NCBI GenBank assembly: GCA_027475525.1
Contig: JAMWFC010000051.1
Coordinates: 3,270,616 to 3,334,615, forward strand
Reading direction: 5' to 3'
Length of the DNA: 64,000 nt
Source: Macrolepiota albuminosa
Taxonomy: Eukaryota; Basidiomycota; Agaricomycetes; Agaricales; Agaricaceae
Below, piece by piece: positions 1 to 11,860 of this stretch; the stretch's first letter is position 1; each line of letters starts with the position of its first letter. The notes below the pieces were generated by a model. The model made no database searches. It was given only the letters and a program-made list of their open reading frames with translations, and had not been told where the DNA came from. Both the position numbers and the translations under genes were made by a program.

Positions 1-1500
1 GCATCAAAGAGGGAAAAACAGTATAATGTAAAGAATGGTGTATCTCTTTCTTCGAACAAAATAAAATTAAGTAGAATGAAAAATTCAATAAGACAAAATT
101 TACAGAAGGCACAGTGGGACATTTTAGATAGAATACAAGCATCACAAATCCACAACTTGTAATACCAAAAAAAGACAAAGCTAATAGGAAGAAGATAAGT
201 TGGGTATGGATCAGATAAACCAAGATATGTCATGTCATATATAGGAAAACAGTCGAGGCACTCACTGATTACTTTCTGATACTATAAAGAATACACAGAT
301 AGCACAACAGACTAGAAGGATATCAAGACACAGCAGCAATACAATGTATGTCTAGCCACTGTCCAACAGGTTTATTATGCTGACAGAGCCACAGTAGATA
401 TATCATAACAAAAATGACCTTAGAAGCAGACTACAACACAGAGACAGCAAATAAGCAACGTTTACAGACACCTCAACATCAGTAGACTCATTATGCAACC
501 AAGAAACTGCAATCAAGAAAGCCATACACAAAGGAGAAGAAGAAAATGATGTTATGTTGACTAGCGTCACACATGTAAATAACCAAACTGCACATTGTAT
601 GTTGAACTATCAACATACAAGACACAACAGGAACTAAGATGGGCAGAAGCCATTAATACAAAAGAAGTAAATAAGCCTTACTCATGGCGACTAGTGTACA
701 TCCACAAAGACAGCGATATATCAGATGAGGAGTTAGTTTTCACAGTATATGGAGCCATCAGCGAAAAGGATCTTCTGCCACTAAAAAGAGAAACACACAT
801 GAGGTGCATTCAATGAGATCCAATATAACAGAGTCTAATCATATAAAGCAGCAACTACAGACGACTAAAATACATAAAGCAATATGTGAAGCTAGATGGC
901 CTAGGAACAAAACATTTTGACGATGCAATGATAGGAGCAACAGAAATTAGCAAGTACTTCAAACTTGAGTTCTTAGAAGGCTGACTCAAATGCTGGTACA
1001 ACGCATTCCTCAGACAGCAAGAAAGATCACTAGACATCATGAACAGGATATTTACACAAACATGTGATGTGGAGAAGAACAAACAACACATTCCCATAGA
1101 CAGGAAACTAGACCCATACAAGCTCACAGAGAAAATAACGCAGAAAGTGTTCATGATTACTGAAGACAACGTGGTCCAATTTTCAAAGATAAAGGTAAAT
1201 GAAGGGAACAGGACAATGTAAATACAACACAATAGAGCAACAAACAAAACTGAAGGAAACTTAAGATACAAACATTACAAGCCAAAAAGATTCCAAGTGG
1301 AAGACCTCGTTTTTGTCCAGCTATTGTTCCAGGTTGTTAACCTGGCAGGTAGAAAACTCAAAATGCTTCTTGTATTGAGATCCATGACTCTTATCAAGTA
1401 CTGGTCTAGCTTTATGAAAGTGAGCAACAAAGCAACACAGTAAACACACTGATAAACACCCCACAGAACATAGTATTCAACAAAGGGACCAAGAACAAAC
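1..1500. other. Decayed repeat-derived sequence, no intact gene
   Basis: This AT-rich, CpG-poor stretch holds only short open segments on the + strand (595-816, 73 codons; 1039-1221, 60 codons) separated by stops. A stretch near 1,290-1,340 reads RFQVEDLVFVQ, which faintly recalls the C-terminal end of Ty3/Gypsy integrases, but the similarity is too weak to assign. I see no terminal repeats. It is best read as an old transposon carcass. Confidence 0.35.
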
Positions 1501-2186
1501 TGAAGAGAAAGCTGAGAGACATTTCAGACAAGGGCCAGAACAGAATAGACGTAGATGCATTAGACAACGGCAACCAATGATTACATCAATCAAAAAGCCT
1601 TTAATTGTGACCATGAATATTGGGCTTACATAAACTGCAGCTGAAGCAACAGCTTACAGAGCAGCAACTTACATAATATCAACTTATATAACCAGCAGCC
1701 AGGAATTTATTTCTATTTTCTTTTGATGCGACCTCAACTTGTACATATTTATTCACTTTAGTACTTCCTCACTTTTGGTGTTCACCAGCTCATTAGTTCA
1801 ATAATGTTTCATTCCTGCTGACAAGTTGATAGCTACCTATCTAGCATAGGTAGATTATGTTATTGCAATATAATGATTCATCTATTGACGATGTAAATGA
1901 CTGCTGGAGCAAAGAAACAATGAAACATTCACACATCTAACAAAAAACATAACAAATTACATACACAATAAAAAATATATAAACAGGAAACAAACTAACA
2001 TAAAACAAAATAAAGGATAGCAAAACAAACAAATAAAACTCAAAAAACACATTTGTATATATATGAGCAATTATAATCCCTCGACCTGGTGAAATAAACA
2101 CACAATAATGCGCTCAACACAAGAAAATTATATATATGTGTATATAAAGAAAACGCAAGGATTTTTCAACATGAGGATGAACATAA

Positions 2187-2480
2187 TAGCCAGTAGAGAT
2201 AGCTGAAAGGGAGCAAATATTGAGGACATGGTAGTAATAGCCAGTAAAGATAGCCGAAAGGGAGCAAATATCGAGGACATGGTAGTAATAGCTTGTAGTA
2301 ATAGCCAGTAAAGATAGCCAAAAGGGAGCAAATATCGAGGACATGGTAGTAATAGCCGGTAGTAATAGCCAGTAAAGATAGCCAAAAAGGAGCAAATATC
2401 GAGGACATGGCAGTAATAGCCGGTAGTAATAGCCGGTAAAGATAGCCAAAAGGGAGCAAATATCGAGGACATAGCCAGTA
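2187..2480. repeat. Minisatellite, about 50-62 bp units
   Basis: Five tandem copies of a unit built on AGATAGCCAAAAGGGAGCAA and ATCGAGGACATGG, joined by GTAGTAATAGCC spacers that are sometimes doubled. This gives unit lengths of about 50 and 62 bp. Copies differ by single substitutions. The open frames across it on the minus strand are repeat translations, not a gene. Confidence 0.85.
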
Positions 2481-2572
2481 GAGGAAGAAACATGGCAGTT
2501 GCCAAGATCATGTGAGGGGCACAAATTTTGAGGACAAAATGCATGCCAAAGTAGGTAGTAAAACCTCAGTCT

Positions 2573-2905
2573 ACTAAAGTAGACCTCGGAATCCATGGTC
2601 TGCCTATCTAGATAGCACATCTGACTTGCCCATGCTCTGCCCAGGCTTGTGTTGCAACAAGAAGTCAAAGTTGGCCAGATATAGAGATCATCAAGCTTGC
2701 TGGCAGTTGACTTTCTTGGCTGTACAAAAGTACTCAAGATCCTTACAATTAGTCCAAATTTCAAACTTGTGCCATGCACCCTCAAGCTGCCATTCCTCAG
2801 AGGATCAAATAAAAGCAAGCACCTCTTTATTGTGGATCCTATAGTTGCATTCCACTGCATTTAGGCTCTTGGAATAGAATGCAACTGGGTGTCACTTGTC
2901 TTCCT
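2573..2905 (-). pseudogene. Ty3/Gypsy RNase H relic
   Basis: One minus-strand frame reads HPVAFYSKSLNAVECNY, then IHNKEVLAF, EEWQLEGAWHKFEI, SLYLANFDFLLQHKPG and SMGKSDVLSR. This is the order of blocks at the end of the reverse transcriptase and through the RNase H of Ty3/Gypsy polyproteins. At least five in-frame stops interrupt it. No LTRs, integrase or protease could be tied to it. It ends beside the minisatellite. The family is well supported by the block order; the element itself is dead. Confidence 0.75.
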
Positions 2906-3418
2906 CCTTGGACTTCTGTGACAGGATGACACAGCACTACAAAGTAATTTGGACTGCAATGTAGTTTTAATATTGTTGTACCAAATGTAGTAATTATCAC
3001 CATCAAACTTTACAAATCATAGAGTCTCTGAAGTTGATTCACTGATAGCAGGGCCCATTACCTGACACAGTATAGCAGTATATTTGAGTACAGTGATACA
3101 ATTGGTTTATCTGAAGTTCTAGATCAAAGAATGGTTTGAACTTTGAGGTGACTGTGAGTTTTAAGTGCGCGTACTGGTAGTAAGACAGGTGTTACTCGCA
3201 ATTAAATGCATAACAAATTCAAAGCTGGAACCAATGGAAAACATACGTAATAAGAATCAAAACACATTGAAGTTATCTTCCAAAGTCAGACATTATTATC
3301 CTTAACAAGTCGTCATCCGATGTCTGGGTTATATTCAAATTACTTCATGTGAAAATCAGAATTTTGCAGTGGGGCCCTCATAACAAAAAATAAGCTGTCT
3401 TGTGGAAGAATCAAATGA
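2906..3418. other. No recognisable feature
   Basis: Intergenic sequence between the Gypsy relic and the 3' end of the quinone synthetase. I see no open frame of useful length, no repeat and no RNA gene. Confidence 0.4.
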
Positions 3419-3461
3419 CTATACTCTTCTCATAGCATAGTCAAGCCAATAATCAGATGAT

Positions 3462-6400
3462 TCAAAGAATTCCCAAACGCCGGCCTTCTTCAAACTCGAC
3501 AGGATATAACTTCCTGGTCACAGCGGGGAACAAGCTGAGCCTTGCAAATCCACTGCGGATGAGTGGGTCCTCAATTTCCATGAGCCTTTGTATTCTTGGA
3601 TTTGGTGCTGCATGAACTTTCGCCATTTCAGGGTTATTGAATTGAGGAAGTGGAGACACGGATTTCTCGAGCCTAGTAGAGAGGACATAAGGAATTGTGT
3701 ACCTTCAGCGGTCGCGAATGAGTTTTGCTTAATTGTTTAAGTCAGTTACAATACCTGTCTTTGTCAACCTTGAGAGTGTTGACGCGGTGGAGCGTTGCAA
3801 CGAGACGACCACCGGTGAGTCTCATGAGTTGCAGACCTAAAAAGGGATTCAGGAGCTGGAGGAGAGATATAATCATTCAAATAGCGCGTACCAATGTTAC
3901 AAACTACACCACCCTTGACATAAGGAACGTCAACCCACTTCCCATGGTGATTTTGCACCTCAAGGCCCTGCCTGGACTGAATCAAGCACGTGACAAATGT
4001 CGACGGATCACGATGCTCATGCATGCCCTGTAAAAATTCATCCTTCGCCTCTTGCAACATCTCAGGAATGAGGGGGAAGTAGTGCCACAGTGCAGAGTTG
4101 AACTCAATTTTCTCGGAGAAGAAATCGTCCAAGACGTTGTAAGGTATATTGAGGAGTTCGCAAATATGTTTATTGAGCATGATGTTAAGGGAATGGTAGC
4201 GCTCGAAGAGGGTTTCCATCTTGATGCGGAAGGTAGGCAGGTCAGTTTCAGCCGGCCATTGGTTCGGTCCTATCAGAACAATCATAGAGTACGATGAGAA
4301 GGCAGGAGAAAGGGAGTTGAACTACCTTCATGAAGCTTTAGCCAGAAGGGAACGTCGGAGTCTCCCTTAAACTCTGGGGCAGGCAGATCCGCACCGAACC
4401 GATATGCCTCAGCATATGCCTAATTGAAGAAAATTCAGTCTTTCTGGTAAAACAGCAAGAAAAAAATTTTCATACCTTGTGTTCTCCCACAACATCATCT
4501 GCCCTGAAGTACCCTCTGAGTGCATAGGAATTTTGGGTGCCTAGAGACTGTTTCCATTCAAGAGGCTTAGAGAACAAGGCTTCAGCTAGTGTAAATAGCT
4601 CCTCCTGGAAGGAATCCTCGAAACCGGGAACATTAATTAATACGGCGAAACCCACGTCCTCCAAAGCGAAGCTAAGTTGGCGAAAGTATTCCTCACGATT
4701 GGTATTGGCAAGGGAGAAGTCGACGATAGGCACAAGGTCAAAGTCTTGTTTGGGTGCAGAAAGATTGAGAGATGACTGGATAGGAGAGGGAAAGCGCTTA
4801 TCATATGCCTCCTCAGCTCTAGTGAGGGCGGCCCTGAGTTTTCTCGCGAAAGATACAACGTGCTCTTCGTTGATCATGTTATAGTGTTCACCATCCACAT
4901 CAATCATCTCAAAGCCATCTTTCGCAAATTCCTTCCACTCGGATAAGCGTTGCTGTTTGAACTCTTCCTTTGTACCCATTGATGGCAGAGGAACCGCACA
5001 AAAGACACTGAGAAGTGCACCGTATACATAACCGCGAGGTTCGTAGTCTCGGGCTGAATAGCTGATGGAATAGGCAACGGACACCCAACGCTTAAAATCT
5101 CTAAGCTTGAGGTGAAGGGTAGCCAGGCGTTCTTGGTTGCAATTATCGAACAACCATTGGATGACCCGCTCAGCAGACGGCGGTTCTGCATCCGACTCTT
5201 TGAGGTAAGGGAATTGTTCATACAGCGCGGCTTTCAATTTATCAAAATCTTTGGTCGTAACCAAAGCAAGGAACATGCAAAGGTTAATCAAGACCTCGAC
5301 CCATACCAGCTCTTTCATCCTGAATTGAATGTGAGGTGGCAAGTTAAAGGTGCCAACCCATGCAACGTCCTTTCCTCTACCTTGGAGCTTTTTCCCAATT
5401 TCAAAGGCCACTGCGCCACCAAAGCTGTAGCCACCCACATAGTATGGGCCGCTGGGATAGGTTTTCTCGATCGCTAAGGTGTAACAGTCCACCATCTCCA
5501 CAAAAGTCGTAAAAGGCGTTTGATCAGCATCAAATCCACGAGCACGTAGTGCGTATAGTGGTTGATCGTTAGCTAGCTCACGAGCAAGGTTCATGAAAAC
5601 GAGAACTTCGCCAACACCGGGATGGACAAGGAAGAGGGGAGGCTTGGATCCATCGGAATTGAAGCAGACAACTGGGTTGTACTGAACCGGCGTAGTAACC
5701 GAGGCTGGGGATAAAAGGCAAGTCAGGTAATCAGAAAGATCACCAAGCTTGGGCTTCTGAAGGAACTCGATAGTGGGAATATCTGCAATGGACAAACGCC
5801 CTTGCAAGAGTTGCTTGAGTTGCATTAGATGCATTGATGATGCACCAACGTCGAAGATATTGTGAAATCGCTTCAACGTCGAGATATCTGAACCAAATAC
5901 TTCTGCCACACTCTGGAAGAGTATTTGGTCAACAACATTCTGCGGCTCGTTAGACATATCCTTGACATCATCAGGAAGGACCAAGGACTGCTGAATAGCT
6001 TCATATTCTCCTTCAAAGTAGCCAACGACAAGTGCAGAACGAGAGATCTTTCCGAGAGCTGTTTTAATGAATGATTTGCGACTGAGGGGTAGAACAATAT
6101 GGGGAGCTTGCGAGCAGAAGACGAAGCACGCGTTTTTATCGCACTATTGGTCGCTGCGACTGCACGAAGGTCATCTTGGGTCATTGTGTTCTCGACTACA
6201 ATGTTATGCTGGTAGAAGACACCGTATGTCTCAGTGTTGGCATTCGGCAGGCGAATGGGACAAACATAGATGTACGACTTCATGGAACCGTTGATTCGAA
6301 GGTCCTGCAGGTAATTCTCAATATCAACGCTGGGATGCTTGACTCCGTTGATATTGACACAATCCTTGTCTCTGCCCATGAGGTGAAGGTCATTTTCTTG

Positions 6401-7914
6401 GTCAATGAGCGCGGTATCGCCTGTGATGAACCAGCTGCCATCGAAAGACTCTGCTGTTGCTTTATGGTTGTTGTAGTATTCGCGGAAAACAGTGGGACCC
6501 GAGATTTGTAGTTGGCCTTCCTGAAGTACTGGACAAACATCACCGGTAGCTGGATTAATGAGACGGATATTTGTTCCGTCGCAGCACTTCCCAAGAGATA
6601 GGTATTTGAAGCCATTGAATTCACTGATGTCACGAGGAATGGCACGCGTATCATAAATACAACCAGCCTGATGGGAAAGAGTTAGGGCGGGTCTTCGTGT
6701 TCAAATAGTACCTACACCAGTCTCAGTCATACCGAAGCCGGCTCGGAGGACATTCTTCGGAGATCCAAAACGTTCCAATAATGCAGCAAAATCAATCGCA
6801 GTGCTTACAGGTACGGATTCCCCGCCGGAGATGAAGGCTCGTAATGAAGAGAGATCAGGAGCATTGTCAGCATATGAGGCAGTGTCCGCATCTCGGCAAA
6901 TCTGCCCGAGAAGAAAGTTCGGACTGAAAGTATACGAAATCTTGAGTCTACCACACCAGTTCAGAAGATTAAACGGATTGCGGATGATGGCAGTAGGAGC
7001 AACATGGAACTGACTGTCATCACTGGTTAACAGTCAATACAGCAAAATGAAGGGGAAAAGCCCACGTGGCGTCGGCCTTCAGTGCTTGTAGATGAACTTC
7101 GGAGACACATGCAACATGATCAAAGGCGATCCAGTTCAAAAATCGTGAAATCGATGTGGTCTTGTGATGCTTGATTTTCCCTTGTATGCTCGAAAGAAGA
7201 TTTGAGTGGCGCAAACTGACAGCCTTTGAATTTCCTGTCGAGCCGGATGTGAGCATAAAACAGACAATATCATCATCTTTGATGTGTTTCTGAGGGAAGA
7301 CGTCTGCGTTTGCCGAGAAATCGATTTTGACACGATTTAGCCTGGATAGAGATATAAACTTGAAAGTTGGGATGAGTTCAATGACACCCTGAATGGTTTC
7401 ATCATCTGCTATGATTGTAGGCCCATTGAAAAGACCTTGGAGGTGTTTCAAAAACAACGTTCGACGACTCTGGTCAGGATGCAATGGTGGTATCGGGCAA
7501 ATTGGTATAGACCTTGGAGGTGTTTCAAAAACAACGTTCGACGACTCTGGTCAGGATGCAATGGTGGTATCGGGCAAATTGGTATCCAGCTACATAGAAC
7601 ATCAATTGGTTGTCTCGAGAGGTGAACTTTGAAAGTTCAGGCTCACCTAGACAACAGGCCCAGAAGATCCGGATATAGCTCTCATGGTCGGAGAAACTTG
7701 TAACGACTATATCAGTTCCATCGTTTTTGAGTCCTGCAGAGAGGAGTCGTTGTGTATATTCTTGGGATTCTGCATAGAGCTGGGCATATGTCAGTGAGGA
7801 GGCAACAGATCCCTCGGCGTCGAGGAAACCTAGTTGTGCGGTCGAACTGCTACGAGCGAGGAGAAGTTCTGGGAGAGTGGAAATCATATGAAAAGCAATG
7901 GAACTGGGGATCAT
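3462..7914 (-). CDS. NRPS-like quinone synthetase (A-T-TE) fused to a 2OG-Fe(II) dioxygenase; frameshifted
   Basis: Tri-domain A-T-TE enzymes activate aryl-pyruvates and dimerise them to terphenylquinones (atromentin, polyporic acid). Here the adenylation domain (about 7,914-5,990) shows CFMLTSGSTGNSKAV, ITGD and KTALGKISRSAL. The carrier domain has DVGASSMHL with its serine near 5,836. The thioesterase has GYSFGG (about 5,430-5,410) and GEHYNMI. A C-terminal isopenicillin-N-synthase-type dioxygenase follows (about 4,740-3,420), with HRD near 4,010, the distal histidine in ATLHRV near 3,795, and RYTIPYVLS across the last intron. Introns are inferred at 7,590-7,646, about 7,025-7,068, 6,668-6,715, about 4,416-4,472, about 4,268-4,324, about 3,840-3,890 and 3,703-3,754. 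Three breaks remain: one base short near 7,588, one base short in an A-run near 6,136, and a shift near 3,484. Past the last break, another frame gives VWEFFESSDYWLDYAMRRV and stops at 3,419. It is either a recent pseudogene or affected by sequence errors. A duplicated 77 bp (7,432-7,585) sits in the A domain. The architecture recalls the Psilocybe polyporic acid synthetase PpaA1, so polyporic acid is a guess for the product. Confidence 0.82.
7432..7585. repeat. Exact 77-bp tandem duplication
   Basis: Copies 7,432-7,508 and 7,509-7,585 are identical. It lies in exon 2 of the adenylation domain. The second copy (in reading order) is the one in frame with IPICPIPPLHPDQSRR. Confidence 0.95.
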
Positions 7915-8760
7915 CAGCGTGCTCCCACAGAGATACTTTATGAATCATGGTTCAAATTTATTGTAGATGGTATCAAAGCATATGCATTCGAAGTCAAGGG
8001 ACACACAGGGCGGCCCATGAAGATCGAACAAAGCAAGTAAACTGCAAACCCTTTGGGATTTCTATTTTTATGTCCGGATATCGGTCGGCGATGCTAGGTC
8101 GTTTTTTCCTCCTATAATGTCTTCCTCTAAGACTGCATGTGAAACTCACGAATTGCGACTTGACCTGGCAAATTTATTCCTTCAGCTTAAGATGGTACAT
8201 ACATTCGGTCGAATCCAGCAAGCTTTGGACTGTGTAAGTCACGAAGACCTATGTATGCCGCTAAGGATAAATAACGTACAGGTTGAGGAGATATCAGGGT
8301 GATGGACAAGGAATTTGATCGTGAACTCGGCGGGCCGTGAGATAGAACAGTGCAAGTGATTGGATCAAATGATTATTGGCCGGTTGCAACGGGATATTTT
8401 TTTCATCTTTCAGACGGCGGTCAGAAGTATGTACTCCGCAGGAAGTAGCGTAAATATTTAACCTTATAAAAGGAGAAGGATCTCTTCAAGATCTGGTTAT
8501 CTGGCGAAGTATGGACAGGAAGTAGCGTAAATATTTAACCTTATAAAAGGAGAAGGATCTCTTCAAGATCTGGTTATCTGGCGAAGTATGGACGGAGAAT
8601 CTGTTCTGATGTGACCCCATCAAGAACCCACAGTACCACCCAATCACCGCTGGTGCTGAAAAATCACTTTCTCCTGAAAAAAGTAATGGTTGCCAGCAAT
8701 TGGCTCAGTCAAATACACTGAAAATGCACCGGATGCAGGAAATAATGATTTTTTTTTGCA
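7915..8760. promoter_or_regulatory. Upstream region of the quinone synthetase
   Basis: CpG-containing, unique-looking sequence between the synthetase start and the repeat field. It includes a TATA-like TTATAAAAGG at 8,462-8,471, read on the + strand. Because it lies about 550 bp from the synthetase start and faces away from it, I do not assign it to that gene. No conserved coding sequence is visible. Confidence 0.35.
8439..8592. repeat. Exact 77-bp tandem duplication
   Basis: Copies 8,439-8,515 and 8,516-8,592 are identical. The sequence is non-coding, and the duplication doubles the TATA-like motif. Confidence 0.95.
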
Positions 8761-11284
8761 AAATAATGGAAAAACCCATTCAAAATTTTATTTGAATATG
8801 TTTGTCAAAACCATAGAAAAAATATTGTAACCAAACTTACCCAGTTACCAGTAAAGGCACCAAGAAAAGTATGGGTCAAATTTTGATATGAATAAACAAA
8901 GTCATTATCTGCATTCTTAGATACTCAATATCAAGTTCTTGATGTTGTTACCAATGAAGAAGATAGGATGCTTAGTGGTACATCTAATTCTAATTTTAAG
9001 TTTAGTTACAATATTTTTTCTGTAGTTTGACAAAAAAAAATTATAAAAATTTAAAATAGATTGGATTATTTTGACCATATTTTTACATTGTTTTGAAAAA
9101 AATATTGTTTTCTGTACCTGGCTGTATCTGATAAAGGGCACAGTAGAGTAGTAGTCTCCACCATGTGTCTGCAATTACACCCAGCAGACACTGACAGGGG
9201 AGGTATGAGTTTGCATCACAAACATGTGTTCAAATCTCCAAGATTGCAAAAATTCCACATCTATCTTGGCATATATTCAATTTTGTACTGCTGACAATCT
9301 GACCCTTCTTTTGACCATGGATCTTCCTAACTCATAACTCTCAATCTTCATTTACTGGCATGCATCCTGCCCAATATCATCATATACATTATATCAAGAC
9401 AATGGTATCCCACCTCCATACATAATTGCTCTGGCTAAGAATCTTGTCTACTCCTGGTTATCCAGAATGAGCCAGAACTCCAGCTCTGAATCACTGCATC
9501 ATGAACATGTGCTGAAGCAAGTCTCAGCCAGAATAGAAGAAAGATAGAAAATGATGGAAAAAGAATTGTGTGACAAGAGAATTATACTAGATCTAATTCC
9601 TGCACACAAATTGTTTAACAAATCCTGACCACTCCAACTACTATTACTAGCAAGAAACTCACACATCATGGAGGGTCATAACACCTTGCATCTGCACAGC
9701 ATGACAGAAATATCACTGGTTATGAGTTATCTCTAGTCTAGAATTCATACTAACTCTAACCTACTTCTGATATGTCTTTGAGCATACTGTAACATGAATC
9801 TGCTACTACACATGTCACCACAATCTCTGCAAGAAAAGTTCCAATACCAAACTTAGATTATATTGATACAACATATGCTATATTCTGTACAATGTACTGT
9901 ACACCAACCTATTGACCTATACTTCTTAGCTCTGTATTGTAGCTTGCCAGTGTTAAACAGAGATTATTCATTCATTTTGTATCTGGTAATAACAAAAACA
10001 AAAACAAATTGAATTGTTTTTAATAAACACAGTTTTAAAAGTAAGAAGCATTTTCAGAGCCTCTGCATAGCTGAGCATATGCATTTTCATCTTTACTAAT
10101 TAAAATTATTTAAGACTAAGAACTGTTTTAGATATAGTCTAGCAGATGCTGGCTAGAAACACTAGAGCTTTGAGACTTTGGTTTTTTTCAATGCAAGGCT
10201 TCTTTTTAACTATTATATTTTTTGCACATGTAATTCTTAATCATTTTTTCATTGTTAGTTTACAAATTTATGTCTTTTTGCAGAATTAATGATTGAGTCA
10301 CTATCTATCTTTCTTATGTTATCAAGCACTATTCATGAAGTATAACAGTGATACAATATGTAGAAGACAAAGACCTTAAAAACTAGTCTATACCAGGCTA
10401 CTTCCATGAGTAAATTGTTAGAAAATCAGTCTCTGAATCATTTCCAACTCTATTCCAAGCTTAGTCTGACAACTATAAAAGCAACTTCTGGAGACTACAG
10501 CTCAGTCAAAAATCAAAAGTATATTAGAGTATATACTAACAATATTATGATAACTACTTACATATCTGAATGAAACACATTGAAAGGCAATGTTGAAATA
10601 ACTCTTGGTGACTTATTTTTACAAACTAAGTCAAAGATTCTGAACATATCCTTGTTATATGTTTGTTTTTCCTTTTTTGTATTTTATTTTTATTTTTTCT
10701 TTTAACTCCTGCATCTCCAACTTTCATTACCCATGATTATTCACATTCCAGATATTGGCATATTTACATTAATGAGCTTCTACTATGGCTGGCTACAGAT
10801 AGCACCAATACCAGCACCTCACATTAGCCTACTGGTACCACCAGGAGCAGCATGCTCTACTATGGCTGGCTACAGATAGCACCAATACCAGCACCTCACA
10901 TTAGCCTACTGGTACCACCAGGAGCAGCATGCTCTAGCATTTCTAGCACTATTTTCCCATATTTTTACACTAATAACTTGCAGCTACAGACTCCAATTAC
11001 TCTCAGACCACTTTTTATGGCACCACTTATTCTTCACACCACTGTTGACACCTCGCTGCACCTTGCCACTTGCACTGCAAGGCTATACATTTACATAGAC
11101 ACTTGGCATTAGTCAATCCAGAATAATGCTCTTAGCCAGTGGCAGTGCTTACAGGATAAAATGATGAAGTATTTCCATGACAGCATCATTATGGACCTTT
11201 TTACCATACAATTCAATTTACAGCATTTACTTACATTTTTATCAGTTCGCCACTCTTTAACAACACTTAGCCTCTTAGTGTCAG
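8761..11284. other. CpG-free AT-rich repeat field
   Basis: No gene is supported. Reading line by line I find no CG dinucleotide from 8,761 to about 11,050, which is the expected end state of methylated, deaminated repeat DNA. A short open frame at 10,852-11,112 crosses a 77-bp duplication and is not credible as a gene. Confidence 0.6.
10779..10932. repeat. Exact 77-bp tandem duplication
   Basis: Copies 10,779-10,855 and 10,856-10,932 are identical and lie in CpG-free repeat sequence. Confidence 0.95.
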
Positions 11285-11860
11285 TGTCAGGGGACTCCTC
11301 ATTTCTTCCTTTTCTCACTCCTTATCTCTTCACTCTCCTTCCATTCATTCTCTTATTTCTTCTGACATTATTTCATTTTACTGTTTCTATTTTTTCAACA
11401 CTATCTGTTAGTACTACTCTCAGCCCTTGAGATGCTCTGGTTCTTTAGCCACCATTCAGACAAGTGTAGGCCCACTCAGCACCGCTTCCAGACCGCTTAT
11501 ATAAGCCAGAGTTTGCCAGAGTTTGCTCCTTATTTGTACAAGTGTGGCCCACTCAGCACCGCTTCCAGACCGCTTATATAAGCCAGAGTTTGCCAGAGTT
11601 TGCTCCTTATTTGTACAAGTGTTTGTGTAGGCAATTTTCAAGTTTTTAAGGTTTTGTTGTACTGTACAGTTGTTTCCCATGCTTCAGAGGCCCCAGAAGC
11701 GTCCAACCTGGCATAGGGAATCCCTAGACTTGTTCTCTTTGGATCTCCCTCTGCCAGGTGAGTAGCTACCTTGATATTGTCAGTATATATTCTAATACAC
11801 TTTGGATCTCCCTCTGCCAGCTGTGTGACTGAGCCACAGCCTCTAGAGGTCGTCCTTACA
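11285..11860 (-). mobile_element. Solo LTR, family A (same family as 50,178-50,771)
   Basis: Bounded by TGTCAGGGGACTCC on the left and CGTCCTTACA on the right, that is TG...CA on the minus strand. It is flanked by GTCAG (11,280-11,284) and GTCGG (11,861-11,865), a 5-bp target duplication with one transition. A TATA-like CTTATATAAGCC lies inside. The same sequence occurs in opposite orientation at 50,178-50,771. It has no internal retrotransposon region, so it is a solo LTR. About 499 bp remain after removing the 77-bp duplication at 11,469-11,622. Confidence 0.85.
11469..11622. repeat. Exact 77-bp tandem duplication inside the solo LTR
   Basis: Copies 11,469-11,545 and 11,546-11,622 are identical and double the TATA-like part of the LTR. 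The sister LTR at 50 kb lacks the duplication at this point. Confidence 0.93.

Noticed and set aside
2114..2860. 248-codon minus-strand open frame as a gene
   Set aside because: It is out of frame with the Gypsy RNase H relic and then runs through the minisatellite.
9225..9250. TGTTCAAATCTCC near 9,230 as a tRNA or SINE B box
   Set aside because: No matching A box, acceptor stem or T-arm pairing could be found.
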